64,000 bases of DNA, taken from assembly GCA_938028745.1 (NCBI GenBank), contig CALIZL010000039.1, forward strand, positions 14,374 through 78,373, written 5' to 3'. The notes under the pieces are model-generated. The model searched no databases and was not told the origin of the DNA. It saw nothing but the letters and a program-made list of their open reading frames with translations. The DNA comes from an uncultured Prevotella sp. (lineage in GTDB: Bacteria > Bacteroidota > Bacteroidia > Bacteroidales > Bacteroidaceae). Numbering within the stretch: the stretch's first letter is position 1; each line of letters begins with the position of its first letter. The translations under genes were made by a program, and so were the position numbers. Shown piece by piece: positions 25,984 through 35,573 of this stretch.

Positions 25984-27282
25984 ATGCCCATGGAACAGCT
26001 ATTGCACTATGTTTGGAAACACAAGCTATTCGCAACTGCACCTTTGAAAACAACCGAAGGCGTAGATGTGGAGGTGATTGACGTGGGATTGCACAACGAC
26101 AACGCCGGTGCCGACTTCTTTAACGCCAAAGTTAAGCTTGGCGATACGCTCTGGGTGGGCAACGTAGAGATACACGACATGGCCTCGCAATGGTTTGAAC
26201 ATGGGCATCACAACGACCCGCGATATAATAATGTGGTGCTACACGTGGTGGGAAAGGCCGACATGGAGTGCCTAACGCAAGACGGCAAGCAACTGCCACA
26301 AATGGAATTGGCCGTGCCCAAGGGCATTGCGGCCCACTATGACGAGCTGTTGGCGGCCGATAAGTTTCCGCCTTGCCACCACATCATTCCCCAATTGCAG
26401 CGACTTACGCTGCACAGCTGGTTGGCCGCCCTACAAACAGAGCGGCTTGAAAGCAAAACCGAGGCGGTGGCACGGCGCGTTGAGCAGGCAAAGGGGTCGT
26501 GGGAAGATGCTTTCTTCATCACTTTGGCGCGCAATTTTGGGTTCGGCGTAAACGGCGATGCCTTCGAACGCTGGGCAGCCAACGTGCCTTTGCGATGCGT
26601 AGACCACCATCGCGACAATGCTTTTCAGATAGAGGCCCTCTTTATGGGGCAGGCAGGACTGCTAAACGATGCTGCCATACCCGCCCGACACCGAGACGCA
26701 GCCACGGCCGAAAGCTACTTTGGGCTACTTAAAAAGGAGTACGCTTACCTTGCGCACAAGTTTAACTTGCAGCCATTAGACCCTTCCTTGTGGTTGTTTC
26801 TTCGACTTCGGCCGCAGAATTTTCCACACATCCGCCTGTCGCAACTGGCCGTTCTTCACCATTCGCGGCGGGCATCGTTGGCCAACATCGTGGCTTGCGA
26901 AAATCTAACACAGCTGCGTAAAGCCTTGGCCACGCAGGTTTCGGGCTATTGGCAAACGCATTATGTGTTTGGCGGAGAAAGTAAAGCCAGCGACAAAGCT
27001 CTCTCAACGGCCTCGCGCGATGTGCTCATCCTCAACACCGTTGTGCCTGTTCTCTTCGCTTACGGCCGTCATCGCCACAACGATGTTCTGTGCGACCGCG
27101 CTTATCAGCTGCTCGACGAGCTTAAAGCGGAGGATAACCATATCGTTAGGATGTGGAAAGCGTGCGGCCTAGAAGTGAATAACGCTGGCGATACGCAAGC
27201 ACTCATACAGCTTAAAAACGAATATTGCGACCGCAAAAACTGCCTAAGATGCAGAATTGGGTATGAATATTTGAGGAGATAA
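25984..27282 (+). CDS. DUF2851-family protein
   Basis: A 432-residue protein starting MPMEQLLHYVWKHKLF, the usual opening of DUF2851. The conserved ADFFNAKVKLGDTLWVGNVEIHDMASQW block follows at residues 37-64 (key residues Asp38, Phe40, Glu57, His59), a pattern reminiscent of restriction-like nuclease cores (D...ExK-like). The C-terminus carries two Cys pairs (CDRKNCLRC). The function is unknown in the family. The nuclease resemblance is my inference only. A promoter precedes it, and the start at 25990 is a possible alternative. Confidence 0.85.
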   Translation: MPMEQLLHYVWKHKLFATAPLKTTEGVDVEVIDVGLHNDNAGADFFNAKVKLGDTLWVGNVEIHDMASQWFEHGHHNDPRYNNVVLHVVGKADMECLTQDGKQLPQMELAVPKGIAAHYDELLAADKFPPCHHIIPQLQRLTLHSWLAALQTERLESKTEAVARRVEQAKGSWEDAFFITLARNFGFGVNGDAFERWAANVPLRCVDHHRDNAFQIEALFMGQAGLLNDAAIPARHRDAATAESYFGLLKKEYAYLAHKFNLQPLDPSLWLFLRLRPQNFPHIRLSQLAVLHHSRRASLANIVACENLTQLRKALATQVSGYWQTHYVFGGESKASDKALSTASRDVLILNTVVPVLFAYGRHRHNDVLCDRAYQLLDELKAEDNHIVRMWKACGLEVNNAGDTQALIQLKNEYCDRKNCLRCRIGYEYLRR

Positions 27283-27289
27283 CTTGTTG

Positions 27290-27481
27290 AGGAGTTAAGG
27301 AGTTAAGGAGTTATGGAGTTAAGCCAAATGCTTGGCTGCAGAGAGGGCGGCAATACTTGTTAAGGAGTTAAGGAGTTATGGAGTTAAGCCAAATGCTTGG
27401 CTGCAGAGAGAACGACAATCCTTGTCAACTAACAAGGCATACTACTCCCCTCTCCCCTCGGAGAGGGGCTGGGGGTGAGGC
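27290..27481. repeat. GAGTTAAG octamers and C/G-rich hairpin repeat
   Basis: Near-identical to the 14461-14668 assembly: GAGTTAAG units, CCAAATGCTTGGCTGCAGAG twice, AACAAGGCAT, then the hairpin repeat at 27447-27481. It separates DUF2851 from the thioesterase. Confidence 0.85.
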
Positions 27482-27521
27482 CGGTTATAGTTGGGGTGAG
27501 GCTTTTTAAATAACTATATAT

Positions 27522-27938
27522 ATGTACACATTCACAACCGAGATGGAAGTTCGCGATTACGAATGCGACATCCAAGGCATTGTTAACAACGCCAATTATT
27601 TGCATTACACAGAACACACGCGCCACCTTTTCTTGAAACACACAGGGCTAAGCTTTGCTGGCCTGCACGAAAAGGGAGTGGATGCCGTGGTGGCACGCAT
27701 GACTTTGCAATACAAAACGCCACTACAATGCGACGATATCCTTGTTTCTAAACTCCGTATTACGCAAGAAGGCATCCGATATGTGTTCCATCACGACATC
27801 TTCCGCAAGCGAGATGATAAACTTTCGTTCCGTGCCACGGCCGAACTTGTATGCTTAGTGAACGGCAGACTGAGCCGAAGTGAGGAAATAGACAAGGCTT
27901 TCGCACCCTTTATAGATCAGCAATCGGCCGACAAATAG
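27522..27938 (+). CDS. Hot-dog fold acyl-CoA thioesterase (YbgC/4HBT type)
   Basis: A 138-residue single hot-dog domain with the 4HBT signature at the N-terminus: RDYECDIQGIVNNANYLHY, residues 11-29, where Asp16 is the likely catalytic residue. Length matches YbgC/FadM-like thioesterases that hydrolyse acyl-CoA or acyl-ACP. The substrate is unknown. It is followed by a 17-bp hairpin, so it is probably monocistronic. Confidence 0.85.
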   Translation: MYTFTTEMEVRDYECDIQGIVNNANYLHYTEHTRHLFLKHTGLSFAGLHEKGVDAVVARMTLQYKTPLQCDDILVSKLRITQEGIRYVFHHDIFRKRDDKLSFRATAELVCLVNGRLSRSEEIDKAFAPFIDQQSADK

Positions 27939-27984
27939 CCCATGTTCCCGTTAGCTAACGGTTATAGAAACGGCAAAAAAATAG

Positions 27985-28025
27985 AGCCAAGTAAACATGT
28001 TACCCGTCAACATGTTTACTTGGCT
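27985..28025 (+). terminator. 17-bp perfect hairpin after the thioesterase gene
   Basis: Bases 27985-28001 and 28009-28025 are exact complements around a 7-base loop (stem AGCCAAGTAAACATGTT). It is preceded by an A-run, so it may also act on the other strand. Bases 28028-28110 downstream are another period-8 array (CTTGTAAA/CTCGTTAA units). Confidence 0.65.
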
Positions 28026-28133
28026 ACGGCCTTATTTACTTGTCTACTCGTTAACTTGTTAACTTGTCTACGTGTAAACTCATCTACTTGTAAACTTGTC
28101 AGCTCGTAAACTAAAAGAAACTTAACCCGCTCC

Positions 28134-29261
28134 ATGAACGACAACGAGACCCGAAACGCCATCGCGCTAACACGCGTTAACTACTTTAACCTTGCAGGTT
28201 TGGCACAGCTATACCGACAGTTGGGTTCGGCCACGGCCGTTATTGCACACCGAAACGACTTGCGCGAGGTGCTGCCCGATGCCTCGCCACGCCTGCAAGA
28301 GGCTATGAGCAACATCGAACAGCACCTAAAAGCAGCCGATGCCGAAATGGAATACAACCTGCGCAACGGCATACGGGCTCTTGCTTTGGCCGACGACGAC
28401 TATCCACAGCGACTTAAAAACTGCGATGATGCACCACTTGTGCTGTTTTATAAAGGTACGGCCAACCTTAATCGGGCACGCGTTATCAACATTGTTGGCA
28501 CGCGCCACTGCACAGCCTATGGACAAGATCTTATTCACCGCTTTGTTTCGGAGTTGAAAAGCCTTAGCCCCGAAGTGCTTATCGTTAGCGGACTGGCTTA
28601 CGGCGTAGACATCAACGCGCACCGACAAGCCTTGGCAAACGGGCTAGACACGGTGGGCGTGCTGGCTCATGGGCTGGACTATCTCTACCCCACTCGCCAT
28701 AAACAAACGGCCAACGAAATGCTTACACAGGGCGGACTGCTCACCGAATTTCTCACCAACACCAATGCCGACAAGCTAAACTTTGTGCGAAGAAACCGCA
28801 TTGTGGCCGGCATTTCAGACGCTTGTGTGCTGGTAGAGAGTGCTGCACATGGCGGCGGACTTATCACTGCGGCCATCGCTCGCGACTACAACCGCGATGT
28901 TTTCGCCTTCCCCGGTCCCGTGGGCGCACCATATAGCGAGGGCTGCAACAACCTGATACGCGACCATAAGGCCCAACTGGTTTCCTCGGCAGCCGACTTT
29001 GTGCACGCGCTAGGCTGGGAAACCGACTTCAAACGCATGCAAGCCACACGTCAAGGCATAGAGCGACAATTGTTTCCACAGCTCTCTGGCGAAGAACAAG
29101 CCGTGGTTCAGGCGTTGCAAAAGCTGAACGACCAACCCATAAACCAACTGTCGATAACGGCCAACATCCCCATTTCGCAACTCACCGTGTTGCTTTTCCA
29201 ACTCGAAATGAAGGGGATTTTAAAGCTATTGGCAGGCGGCAGCTACCATCTTTACGTCTAA
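28134..29261 (+). CDS. dprA: DNA-processing protein DprA
   Basis: A 375-residue protein with a short N-terminal SAM/HhH-like region and a central Rossmann DprA fold (NIVGTRHCTAYGQD, SGLAYGVDINAH, LAHGLDYLYP, FPGP). A C-terminal winged-helix-like tail (about 310-375) follows. DprA loads RecA onto incoming single-stranded DNA during natural transformation and is widely kept also in non-competent bacteria. No com genes are in the window. The gene follows a period-8 array. dapB comes next, with its own promoter. Confidence 0.93.
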   Translation: MNDNETRNAIALTRVNYFNLAGLAQLYRQLGSATAVIAHRNDLREVLPDASPRLQEAMSNIEQHLKAADAEMEYNLRNGIRALALADDDYPQRLKNCDDAPLVLFYKGTANLNRARVINIVGTRHCTAYGQDLIHRFVSELKSLSPEVLIVSGLAYGVDINAHRQALANGLDTVGVLAHGLDYLYPTRHKQTANEMLTQGGLLTEFLTNTNADKLNFVRRNRIVAGISDACVLVESAAHGGGLITAAIARDYNRDVFAFPGPVGAPYSEGCNNLIRDHKAQLVSSAADFVHALGWETDFKRMQATRQGIERQLFPQLSGEEQAVVQALQKLNDQPINQLSITANIPISQLTVLLFQLEMKGILKLLAGGSYHLYV

Positions 29262-29331
29262 AAAAGGTGAAAGGGAACAAAATGAAAAGACTAAAAAGAT
29301 GGCTTTTACCCCTTTTTTCGCTAACTTTGCG

Positions 29332-29339
29332 CAGTAAAT
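29332..29339 (+). promoter_or_regulatory. -7 box (TAACTTTG) for dapB
   Basis: TAACTTTG lies 95 bp before the dapB start in the 173-bp gap after dprA. No -33 element at consensus spacing is seen. Confidence 0.5.
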
Positions 29340-29434
29340 TAGGGCATTACGCGCCATTGCCACTGCCCCACAGCACGTTCAAAGGCTAACAGCCGAGAAC
29401 GCATTACATCATAATAGTAGAAAAAATACAACCC

Positions 29435-30190
29435 ATGAACATCGCCATTATAGGCTACGGAAAGATGGGCCGCATGATTGAAGAGATTGCCAAACAGCGC
29501 GGCCACAACATCGTTTGCATCATCGACCAAGACAACCAAGCCGACTTCGACAGCCCTGCCTTTGCATCGGCAGACGTGGCCATCGAGTTTACCACCCCCC
29601 AAGCAGCCTTCGACAACTATCGAAAGGCCTTTGCACACAACGTAAAAGTGGTGTCGGGCTCCACGGGATGGCTTGCCCAACACGGCGAAGAGGTGCGCAA
29701 GATGTGCCAAGAAGAAGGGCAAACGCTGTTCTGGGGCAGCAACTTCTCTATTGGCGTGGCCATTTTCCAGGCCTTAAACCGCCGTTTGGCCGAACTGATG
29801 AACCGCTTTCCGCAATACAATGTGCACATCGAAGAAACCCATCATGTGCACAAACAAGACGCACCTTCGGGCACGGCCATTACTTTGGCCGAGGAAGTGG
29901 TGGCACAACTAGACCGCAAGGCAACGTGGGTAAAGGGCGAACAGCACTTGGCCGACGGCTCAACGCTGCCCAGCGAGCAAACAACCGACAACCAATTGGC
30001 CATCGACAGTTTCCGTCGCGGCGAGGTTCCAGGCATCCACACCATCGTTTACGACAGCGAGGCCGACTGCATCAGCATCACCCACGACGCCCATTCGCGC
30101 CGCGGTTTTGCCGAAGGCGCAGTGCTGGCTGCCGAATATGCCGCCACACACAATGGCTTATTAACGATGAACGACCTCTTTAAGTTCTGA
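29435..30190 (+). CDS. dapB: 4-hydroxy-tetrahydrodipicolinate reductase
   Basis: A 251-residue enzyme with the N-terminal NAD(P)-binding GYGKMGRMI and the catalytic signature EETHHVHKQDAPSGTA (residues 131-146). It catalyses the second step of the diaminopimelate/lysine pathway and so supplies the meso-DAP that the MurE encoded at 52137-53582 appears to use. It is followed by lepB (99 bp gap) and the WbqC gene, probably one unit. Confidence 0.95.
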   Translation: MNIAIIGYGKMGRMIEEIAKQRGHNIVCIIDQDNQADFDSPAFASADVAIEFTTPQAAFDNYRKAFAHNVKVVSGSTGWLAQHGEEVRKMCQEEGQTLFWGSNFSIGVAIFQALNRRLAELMNRFPQYNVHIEETHHVHKQDAPSGTAITLAEEVVAQLDRKATWVKGEQHLADGSTLPSEQTTDNQLAIDSFRRGEVPGIHTIVYDSEADCISITHDAHSRRGFAEGAVLAAEYAATHNGLLTMNDLFKF

Positions 30191-30289
30191 CAACAACATG
30201 CGCCTGCACCCCCATACGGCACCGAAACCAACCATGTTTCGCCACAACGTAAGGGGCAAAAGGCACAAAACATATAACTAACACTTGCA

Positions 30290-31735
30290 ATGATAAACAA
30301 GAAAAAGAAAGAATTCGACCCACGCAAGCAGTGGACTAAATTCATCATCGTGGCACTTCTCTACCTCGCATTCCTCTTTTGGGTGGAAAGTTGGTGGGGA
30401 TTGCTCGTTCTGCCTTTCATCTACGATGTTTATATTTCGAAGAAAATAAAATGGCAATGGTGGAAAGATTCCGAAGGACCTACGCGCTTTATCATGGGCT
30501 GGGTAGATGCCATCGTCTTCGCCCTTGTTGCCGTTTACTTCATCAACCTTTTCTTCTTCCAGAACTTTGTCATCCCTTCAAGCTCGCTAGAAAAGAGTTT
30601 GCTCACGGGCGATTACCTCTTTGTAAGCAAGCTGAGCTACGGTCCGCGCATCCCACAAACGCCACTTACCATGCCATTAACCCAACACACCATGCCGGTG
30701 ATTAACGTTAAGTCGTACATTGAGGTGCCGCACTGGGACTATCGCCGCGTAAAAGGCTTGGGAAACGTGAAACTTAACGACATCGTTGTGTTCAATTACC
30801 CATCGGGCGACAGCCTTGTTAACGAGGCACGATGGGCAGCTGCCGACTATTACCAAATGGTTTACTCGTATGGCAAGCAGCTTTACGACCAAGCCAACCA
30901 GCCCGTTAACCTCGACAGCATGTCGCTTTTGCAACAACGCGCCTACTTCCAGCACATCTATGCGCTAGGGCGCGCTTACATCTTGCAAAACCCCAACGAG
31001 TATGGCGACCTCATTTCGCGCCCCACCGACCGCCGCGAGAACTACGTTAAGCGTTGTGTGGGCCTTCCGGGGCAAACCCTTCAAATAAAGAACCGCATCG
31101 TTTACCTCGACGGCAAGCCCAACAAAGAGCCAGACAACGTGCAATATACCTATTATGTTAAGCTGAAAGGAATGCTGCCCGACGACTTGCTTACAAGCCT
31201 AGGCATAACGCAAGAAGACCTGCAAAGCCTTAACACAAGCGGCGTTATGCCACTTACGGCAAAGGCTGCAAAGGCACTTGCCGCACGAAAAGACATCGTT
31301 GAGAGCGTGAAACTGAACACCGATGCACCCACAGGCGACCTCTATCCCCTCAATGCCAACACGAAATGGACGCGCGATAACTACGGACCGATATGGATTC
31401 CCAAGAAAGGGGCTACCATTAAGCTTAGCTTAGCCAACCTGCCGATGTACGAACGTGCCATTCGCGTGTACGAAAACAACGAGGTTGACGTGCGCAACGG
31501 ACAAATATACATCAACAACAAGCCCGCCAACAGCTACACCTTTAAGATGGACTACTATTGGATGATGGGCGACAACCGACACAATTCGGCCGACTCGCGC
31601 TATTGGGGCTTTGTACCCGAAGACCATGTGGTGGGCAAACCCATATTCATTTGGTGGTCGCATGATGTAGACCATCCCGGATTTAAGGGCATCAGATGGA
31701 ACCGCTTGTTCACTTGTGTGGATAAGATAAAATGA
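30290..31735 (+). CDS. lepB: Signal peptidase I (large Bacteroidetes form)
   Basis: A 481-residue S26 peptidase. Two hydrophobic segments (about 17-45 and 68-90) precede the catalytic SSSLEKS box with Ser99. The Lys is Lys254 in YVKRCVGLPGQ, and MGDNRHNSADSR is the conserved C-terminal box. The enlarged region between Ser and Lys and a second insertion (about 285-375) explain a length well above the E. coli enzyme and are usual in Bacteroidetes. It cleaves Sec and Tat signal peptides on the outer face of the inner membrane. Confidence 0.93.
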   Translation: MINKKKKEFDPRKQWTKFIIVALLYLAFLFWVESWWGLLVLPFIYDVYISKKIKWQWWKDSEGPTRFIMGWVDAIVFALVAVYFINLFFFQNFVIPSSSLEKSLLTGDYLFVSKLSYGPRIPQTPLTMPLTQHTMPVINVKSYIEVPHWDYRRVKGLGNVKLNDIVVFNYPSGDSLVNEARWAAADYYQMVYSYGKQLYDQANQPVNLDSMSLLQQRAYFQHIYALGRAYILQNPNEYGDLISRPTDRRENYVKRCVGLPGQTLQIKNRIVYLDGKPNKEPDNVQYTYYVKLKGMLPDDLLTSLGITQEDLQSLNTSGVMPLTAKAAKALAARKDIVESVKLNTDAPTGDLYPLNANTKWTRDNYGPIWIPKKGATIKLSLANLPMYERAIRVYENNEVDVRNGQIYINNKPANSYTFKMDYYWMMGDNRHNSADSRYWGFVPEDHVVGKPIFIWWSHDVDHPGFKGIRWNRLFTCVDKIK

Positions 31736-31836
31736 TTTAGCCTTAGCCACCTAGGGTATTATAGGCGCAATGCCGCAGATTAAAGGCTGGTTCTAGAACT
31801 TACCTCCACTGGATTTTAGCACATACCTAAGAGCGA

Positions 31837-31908
31837 TGGGACAAATGCAACGCTGTGTTCTTGGCTTATATCGAGCCAGCCATGCTGCATTTGTCCCACC
31901 TGTTTTTT
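31837..31908 (+). terminator. Hairpin plus T-run after lepB
   Basis: TGGGACAAATGCA (31837-31849) pairs with its complement at 31886-31898 around a 36-base loop with further pairing potential. CCTGTTTTTT follows. It probably ends or attenuates lepB transcripts before the WbqC gene. The remainder of 31736-32025 shows nothing else. Confidence 0.6.
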
Positions 31909-32025
31909 AGGTTTCATCAGCCTTTCTCTGCATGTTCAGCGTGCCTGCGGCGGTCAATCTCCCTGCCCTCGTGTTTACATCAGCCCCAACATTCTCACTC
32001 ATCTCATTAAATCCGCACACAAAAC

Positions 32026-32706
32026 ATGTTCCCACTACTCTCTTCTGCCTATCTCGCCCCCGTACAATGGTACGCCAAACTCTTCCACAGCAATGGTTGT
32101 TGGATGGAGCAACACGACCATTTCATCAAGCAAACCTACCGCAACCGCTGCATCATAGCCACGGCCAACGGGCCACAAGCCCTAACCATCCCCATCGAAC
32201 GGCCATCGGGCGAGCAGGCCTCGCGCATGGCTATGAAAGACATTCGCATAAGCGACCACGGCAATTGGCGGCACATACATTGGCAAGCCATCGTGTCGGC
32301 CTATAACGAAAGCCCCTTTTTTGAGTACTACGCCGACGACTTTCGCCCCTTTTTCGAGCGTCGTTTCGACTTTCTTTTCGACTTCAACCTCGAACTAACG
32401 CACACCATTTGCACCCTACTCGACTTTACACCCAACATCAATCTCACCCCTGCTTTTGTGCCAACGCAGGCGCAATTGGCATCGGGCGCAAGTCTTCCAA
32501 CTGCTTTTGGCGATGCCGACACTGGCTCCATCTCCACCTTTCAAGACTTCCGCGACACCATCGTGCCTAAAAATCCGCCCCACGACCCCGACTTTACTCC
32601 TCGCCCCTATTACCAAGTGTTCGCCCAACGCCACGGGTTCTTGCCCAATCTAAGCATTATCGACTTGCTTTTTAACATGGGAAACGAGGCCCCGTTGTAC
32701 CTTTAA
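32026..32706 (+). CDS. WbqC-like family protein
   Basis: A 226-residue protein with the WbqC family pattern: an N-terminal PVQWYAKLF-type opening, YRNRCIIATANG, LTIPIE, and FFEYYADDF in the middle. WbqC proteins are often encoded in polysaccharide loci but have no proven reaction. In Bacteroidales one is often found just after lepB, as here, so the pairing reflects conserved gene order rather than a polysaccharide locus. Confidence 0.82.
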   Translation: MFPLLSSAYLAPVQWYAKLFHSNGCWMEQHDHFIKQTYRNRCIIATANGPQALTIPIERPSGEQASRMAMKDIRISDHGNWRHIHWQAIVSAYNESPFFEYYADDFRPFFERRFDFLFDFNLELTHTICTLLDFTPNINLTPAFVPTQAQLASGASLPTAFGDADTGSISTFQDFRDTIVPKNPPHDPDFTPRPYYQVFAQRHGFLPNLSIIDLLFNMGNEAPLYL

Positions 32707-32795
32707 AACAAGTGTTTACAAGTTGATGAGTTGGCGAATTGGTGGGTTAGTGCGACTAGCACACCACTTTGACATCGAGTTTACACATTTCTGAT

Positions 32796-32803
32796 TATCT
32801 TTG
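32796..32803 (+). promoter_or_regulatory. -7 box (TATCTTTG) fixing the start of the AlkZ-like gene
   Basis: TATCTTTG lies 27 bp before the ATG at 32831. The upstream in-frame ATG at 32801 overlaps this box and would not be transcribed. Confidence 0.6.
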
Positions 32804-32830
32804 CAAGATGTAAACATCCCCACAAAAGGC

Positions 32831-33895
32831 ATGAAAAAAATAAATATTCCAATGATTCGGCTGCGCGCCCAACAGTTAATTAACCCCGATTTTACCGACG
32901 TAAAAGATGTTATAGCCTGGATGGGAGCCATACAAGCACAACAACCCCGAATGGCAAAGCTGGCACTAGGAATACGTACACGCGGCGCAACGATGCAGCA
33001 AATCAGGCAAGCCCTCGAACGTGGAGAGATTCTTCGCACCCACGTACTACGCCCTACATGGCATTATGTAAGCCCAAGCGATATTCGTTGGATGCTCAAA
33101 TTGTCGTGCAACAGGCTGAAATCGGCCTACGCATCGTTGATGAAAGGGCACGGACTGCACATCACCGAGCAGATGTACGATACCGCTAACCAGCATATCT
33201 ATGATATGTTAAGCGGTGGAAAGAGCCTTACCAAACAGCAAATTACAGAACGAATGGCTGAAAAAGGCTTACCTTCGGACACCATTTTTATGAACCGCTT
33301 TTTGGAGAATGCCGAATGCGAGGCACTCATTTGCAGCGGCCCTGAAGCGGGAAACACACATACCTACATGCTCTTAGACGAGCGAGTAGCCCCTATGCCC
33401 TTACCCACAAAAGACGAGGCGTTGAGCAAATTGGCACGCAATTACTTTAGAAGTCATGCCCCAGCAACGTTAGACGACTTCTGTTGGTGGTCGGGATTGT
33501 CAATGAGAGAGGCGCGATTGGGCGTTGATATTATTGAAAAAGATCTTCAAAAGGTCGTTCTCAACGATAAAACTTACCTGCTGCACGAATCTTCTTCAAT
33601 CGACATCAAAGAGAAAGAAAGCTTTATCTTTCTGCCTGCTTACGACGAATACATCATTGCCTACAAGTATCGCGGCGATGTTTTGCAAGCTTCTCACAAC
33701 AGCAAAGCATTTACTAACAACGGTATTTTCTTTCCTCTTATCCTACAAAATGGCAGGGCGACGGGTAATTGGAAAATGACTTTGACACGCCGAAACATCG
33801 CCGTCAACACATTTTACTTTGATAACGACGCCCCAACTAATTTGTCTGCGGCTGAAGAAAAAGCCCGTTTGCAACTTATTTGGTTCCATAACTAA
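32831..33895 (+). CDS. AlkZ-like winged-helix protein (HTH_42), possible DNA crosslink glycosylase
   Basis: A 354-residue protein of the winged-helix HTH_42 family. Near the N-terminus it has IQAQQ, with Gln35 and Gln37 forming the QxQ motif seen in AlkZ, the glycosylase that unhooks azinomycin crosslinks. The RTHVLRPTWHYV block (about 74-85) is the other conserved family segment. The homology is clear at family level. A glycosylase role for this copy is inference. An AAAGG 4 bp before the ATG and the promoter at 32796 support this start. Its 3' end overlaps the convergent hydrolase-methyltransferase gene by 20 bp. Confidence 0.8.
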   Translation: MKKINIPMIRLRAQQLINPDFTDVKDVIAWMGAIQAQQPRMAKLALGIRTRGATMQQIRQALERGEILRTHVLRPTWHYVSPSDIRWMLKLSCNRLKSAYASLMKGHGLHITEQMYDTANQHIYDMLSGGKSLTKQQITERMAEKGLPSDTIFMNRFLENAECEALICSGPEAGNTHTYMLLDERVAPMPLPTKDEALSKLARNYFRSHAPATLDDFCWWSGLSMREARLGVDIIEKDLQKVVLNDKTYLLHESSSIDIKEKESFIFLPAYDEYIIAYKYRGDVLQASHNSKAFTNNGIFFPLILQNGRATGNWKMTLTRRNIAVNTFYFDNDAPTNLSAAEEKARLQLIWFHN

Positions 33896-35573
33896 CGGTA
33901 AAAATGCCGAAGTTATCGAGTTTCATGCCACATTTGGTTAAGCCATAAAAGGCGAAAAGGCTGTCCAGTTCGCGTTGCGAACGCCGCCGCATAATCCAAT
34001 CGCGCTCTTGATGGCTGTTTAATACGAAAGCAATCATTTTTAACTGAGGGTGCCAAGGCTGACCGGTATAGACCAAAAAGCCGCCCGGTTGCAGTGCGGA
34101 TAAAGCACCAGAGATGGCCTTACAAACAAGCTCGTTATCACCAAAAAGCTCGAATATACCGGAAATAATAACGATATTAGGTTCAAAATTCAGCTGTCGA
34201 TATGAGTCTTTATTAAAACAATCAAGACGGGTAAACCGTATATTTTGAAGTCCTTGCTGTTGTATCTGTGCCTCGCCGAAAGCAATGTTTGCTTCCGAAA
34301 AATCGTTTATAACCACTTCTATTTCAGGAAACTTGCGCTTGATGTCGAACAAATAATTACCCGTTCCACCGGCAATGTCGAGTATTTTCACGGGTTCATT
34401 GCGCTGTTTAAGCGTTTCAATACGTTCTTCTACGGTTGCAATGAGATGCTCTCGGCGTATTCTTACTCCTCTCCAACCAATGGCGTTAAGATAGCCTTTG
34501 TCTATCCATCGCCCAATTGGTCCGCATCCCTGCGCTTGGTTGCGATAAACATAATCGAGAGACATACCCGAATCAAAACCATATTTTAGTCCTACACGCA
34601 TTCCTTTACTAAGAAATCCCAAGTGATGGAGCATCCATTTCTGTATCCGAAAGCCCCAACGTTCAATTCGGGGAAGCATATTCAGGGCCATTTTGTTATA
34701 CTCGTCAACTGTAAATTTATCAGGCATACAGGTCGTTGGCGGTTGTTCGAGTGAGAAACAGCGGTTAATAAACTCAGCAATAGGGTTGTAAACCTGCTCA
34801 CGTTGCGTTTCAAACAATAGCCCGTGATAAAACCCTTTGAGCTTGATAAACCGCTTTTGGGTGGAGCTGATGTCAACAAAAAAACGCTTTTGCATATCGT
34901 CTTTCACCACGTAATCTTTACCGGCAGATAGTAACAATGTCGGTATGGTAATGGCAGCAGCATCTTCTACGATACGCTTTCCTGCTTTCAGCAAATCCAA
35001 GAGATAGTGCGCATCAATTTCTCTAGTAATTAGCGGGTCGGTGTCGTACGCCTTTTGCTGTTCCACATCATGTGTCAACACCTTCGATTTTACATAACTG
35101 GGCACCGTAAGATGTTTGAAAAGCCGCGCTGCCAACGCAATTCCCATCTTTGCAAAAGGCACATATAACTTAATGGTAAACGCAGGAGCAAGAAGTGCCA
35201 TACCGGCAATACGGGGCGCAAAGTCGTGACACCACGCCGAAACAATTACGCCTGCAATGCTGTTAGCCACCACAAAGATGTCTCTCTCAACAATTCCATA
35301 CTGCTCATGGAGGTATTTTACGAAAGCATCCAAGTCGCGTACATAGTCCATAAAATGGGGCGAAACGGGTTGCGAAGTGTGCCCCAGTCCACGCATGTCA
35401 AAGCCAAAGATGTTGAAATGCACAAATTGCTCGTTCTCGGCAAAGGCTTGCAAACGTCCCGAATGTTCGTGCCCGCGATGCAATATCACAATGGTTTTCT
35501 GCGAAGGGTTGTAATTCCACACCCTATAAAAAATATCTGCGTTGTCAAAACTCTTAAATGTTCCTGTTTCCAT
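33876..35573 (-). CDS. Fused alpha/beta hydrolase and SAM-dependent methyltransferase (YnbC-like)
   Basis: A 565-residue fusion. Residues 1-275 are an alpha/beta hydrolase: oxyanion HRGHEHSG at about 32-39, nucleophile Ser105 in ANSIAG, acid Asp220, His250. Residues 290-565 carry a class I methyltransferase with motif I ILDIAGGTGNY at 397-407. The nucleophile elbow lacks the first and last Gly of GxSxG, so the hydrolase half may be weak or specialised. E. coli YnbC has the same fusion and comparable length. It is the last gene of the five-gene minus-strand operon and overlaps the phosphatase gene by 20 bp. Substrates are unknown; a lipid is likely from the neighbours. Confidence 0.85.
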   Translation of the reverse strand: METGTFKSFDNADIFYRVWNYNPSQKTIVILHRGHEHSGRLQAFAENEQFVHFNIFGFDMRGLGHTSQPVSPHFMDYVRDLDAFVKYLHEQYGIVERDIFVVANSIAGVIVSAWCHDFAPRIAGMALLAPAFTIKLYVPFAKMGIALAARLFKHLTVPSYVKSKVLTHDVEQQKAYDTDPLITREIDAHYLLDLLKAGKRIVEDAAAITIPTLLLSAGKDYVVKDDMQKRFFVDISSTQKRFIKLKGFYHGLLFETQREQVYNPIAEFINRCFSLEQPPTTCMPDKFTVDEYNKMALNMLPRIERWGFRIQKWMLHHLGFLSKGMRVGLKYGFDSGMSLDYVYRNQAQGCGPIGRWIDKGYLNAIGWRGVRIRREHLIATVEERIETLKQRNEPVKILDIAGGTGNYLFDIKRKFPEIEVVINDFSEANIAFGEAQIQQQGLQNIRFTRLDCFNKDSYRQLNFEPNIVIISGIFELFGDNELVCKAISGALSALQPGGFLVYTGQPWHPQLKMIAFVLNSHQERDWIMRRRSQRELDSLFAFYGLTKCGMKLDNFGIFTVSYGTK

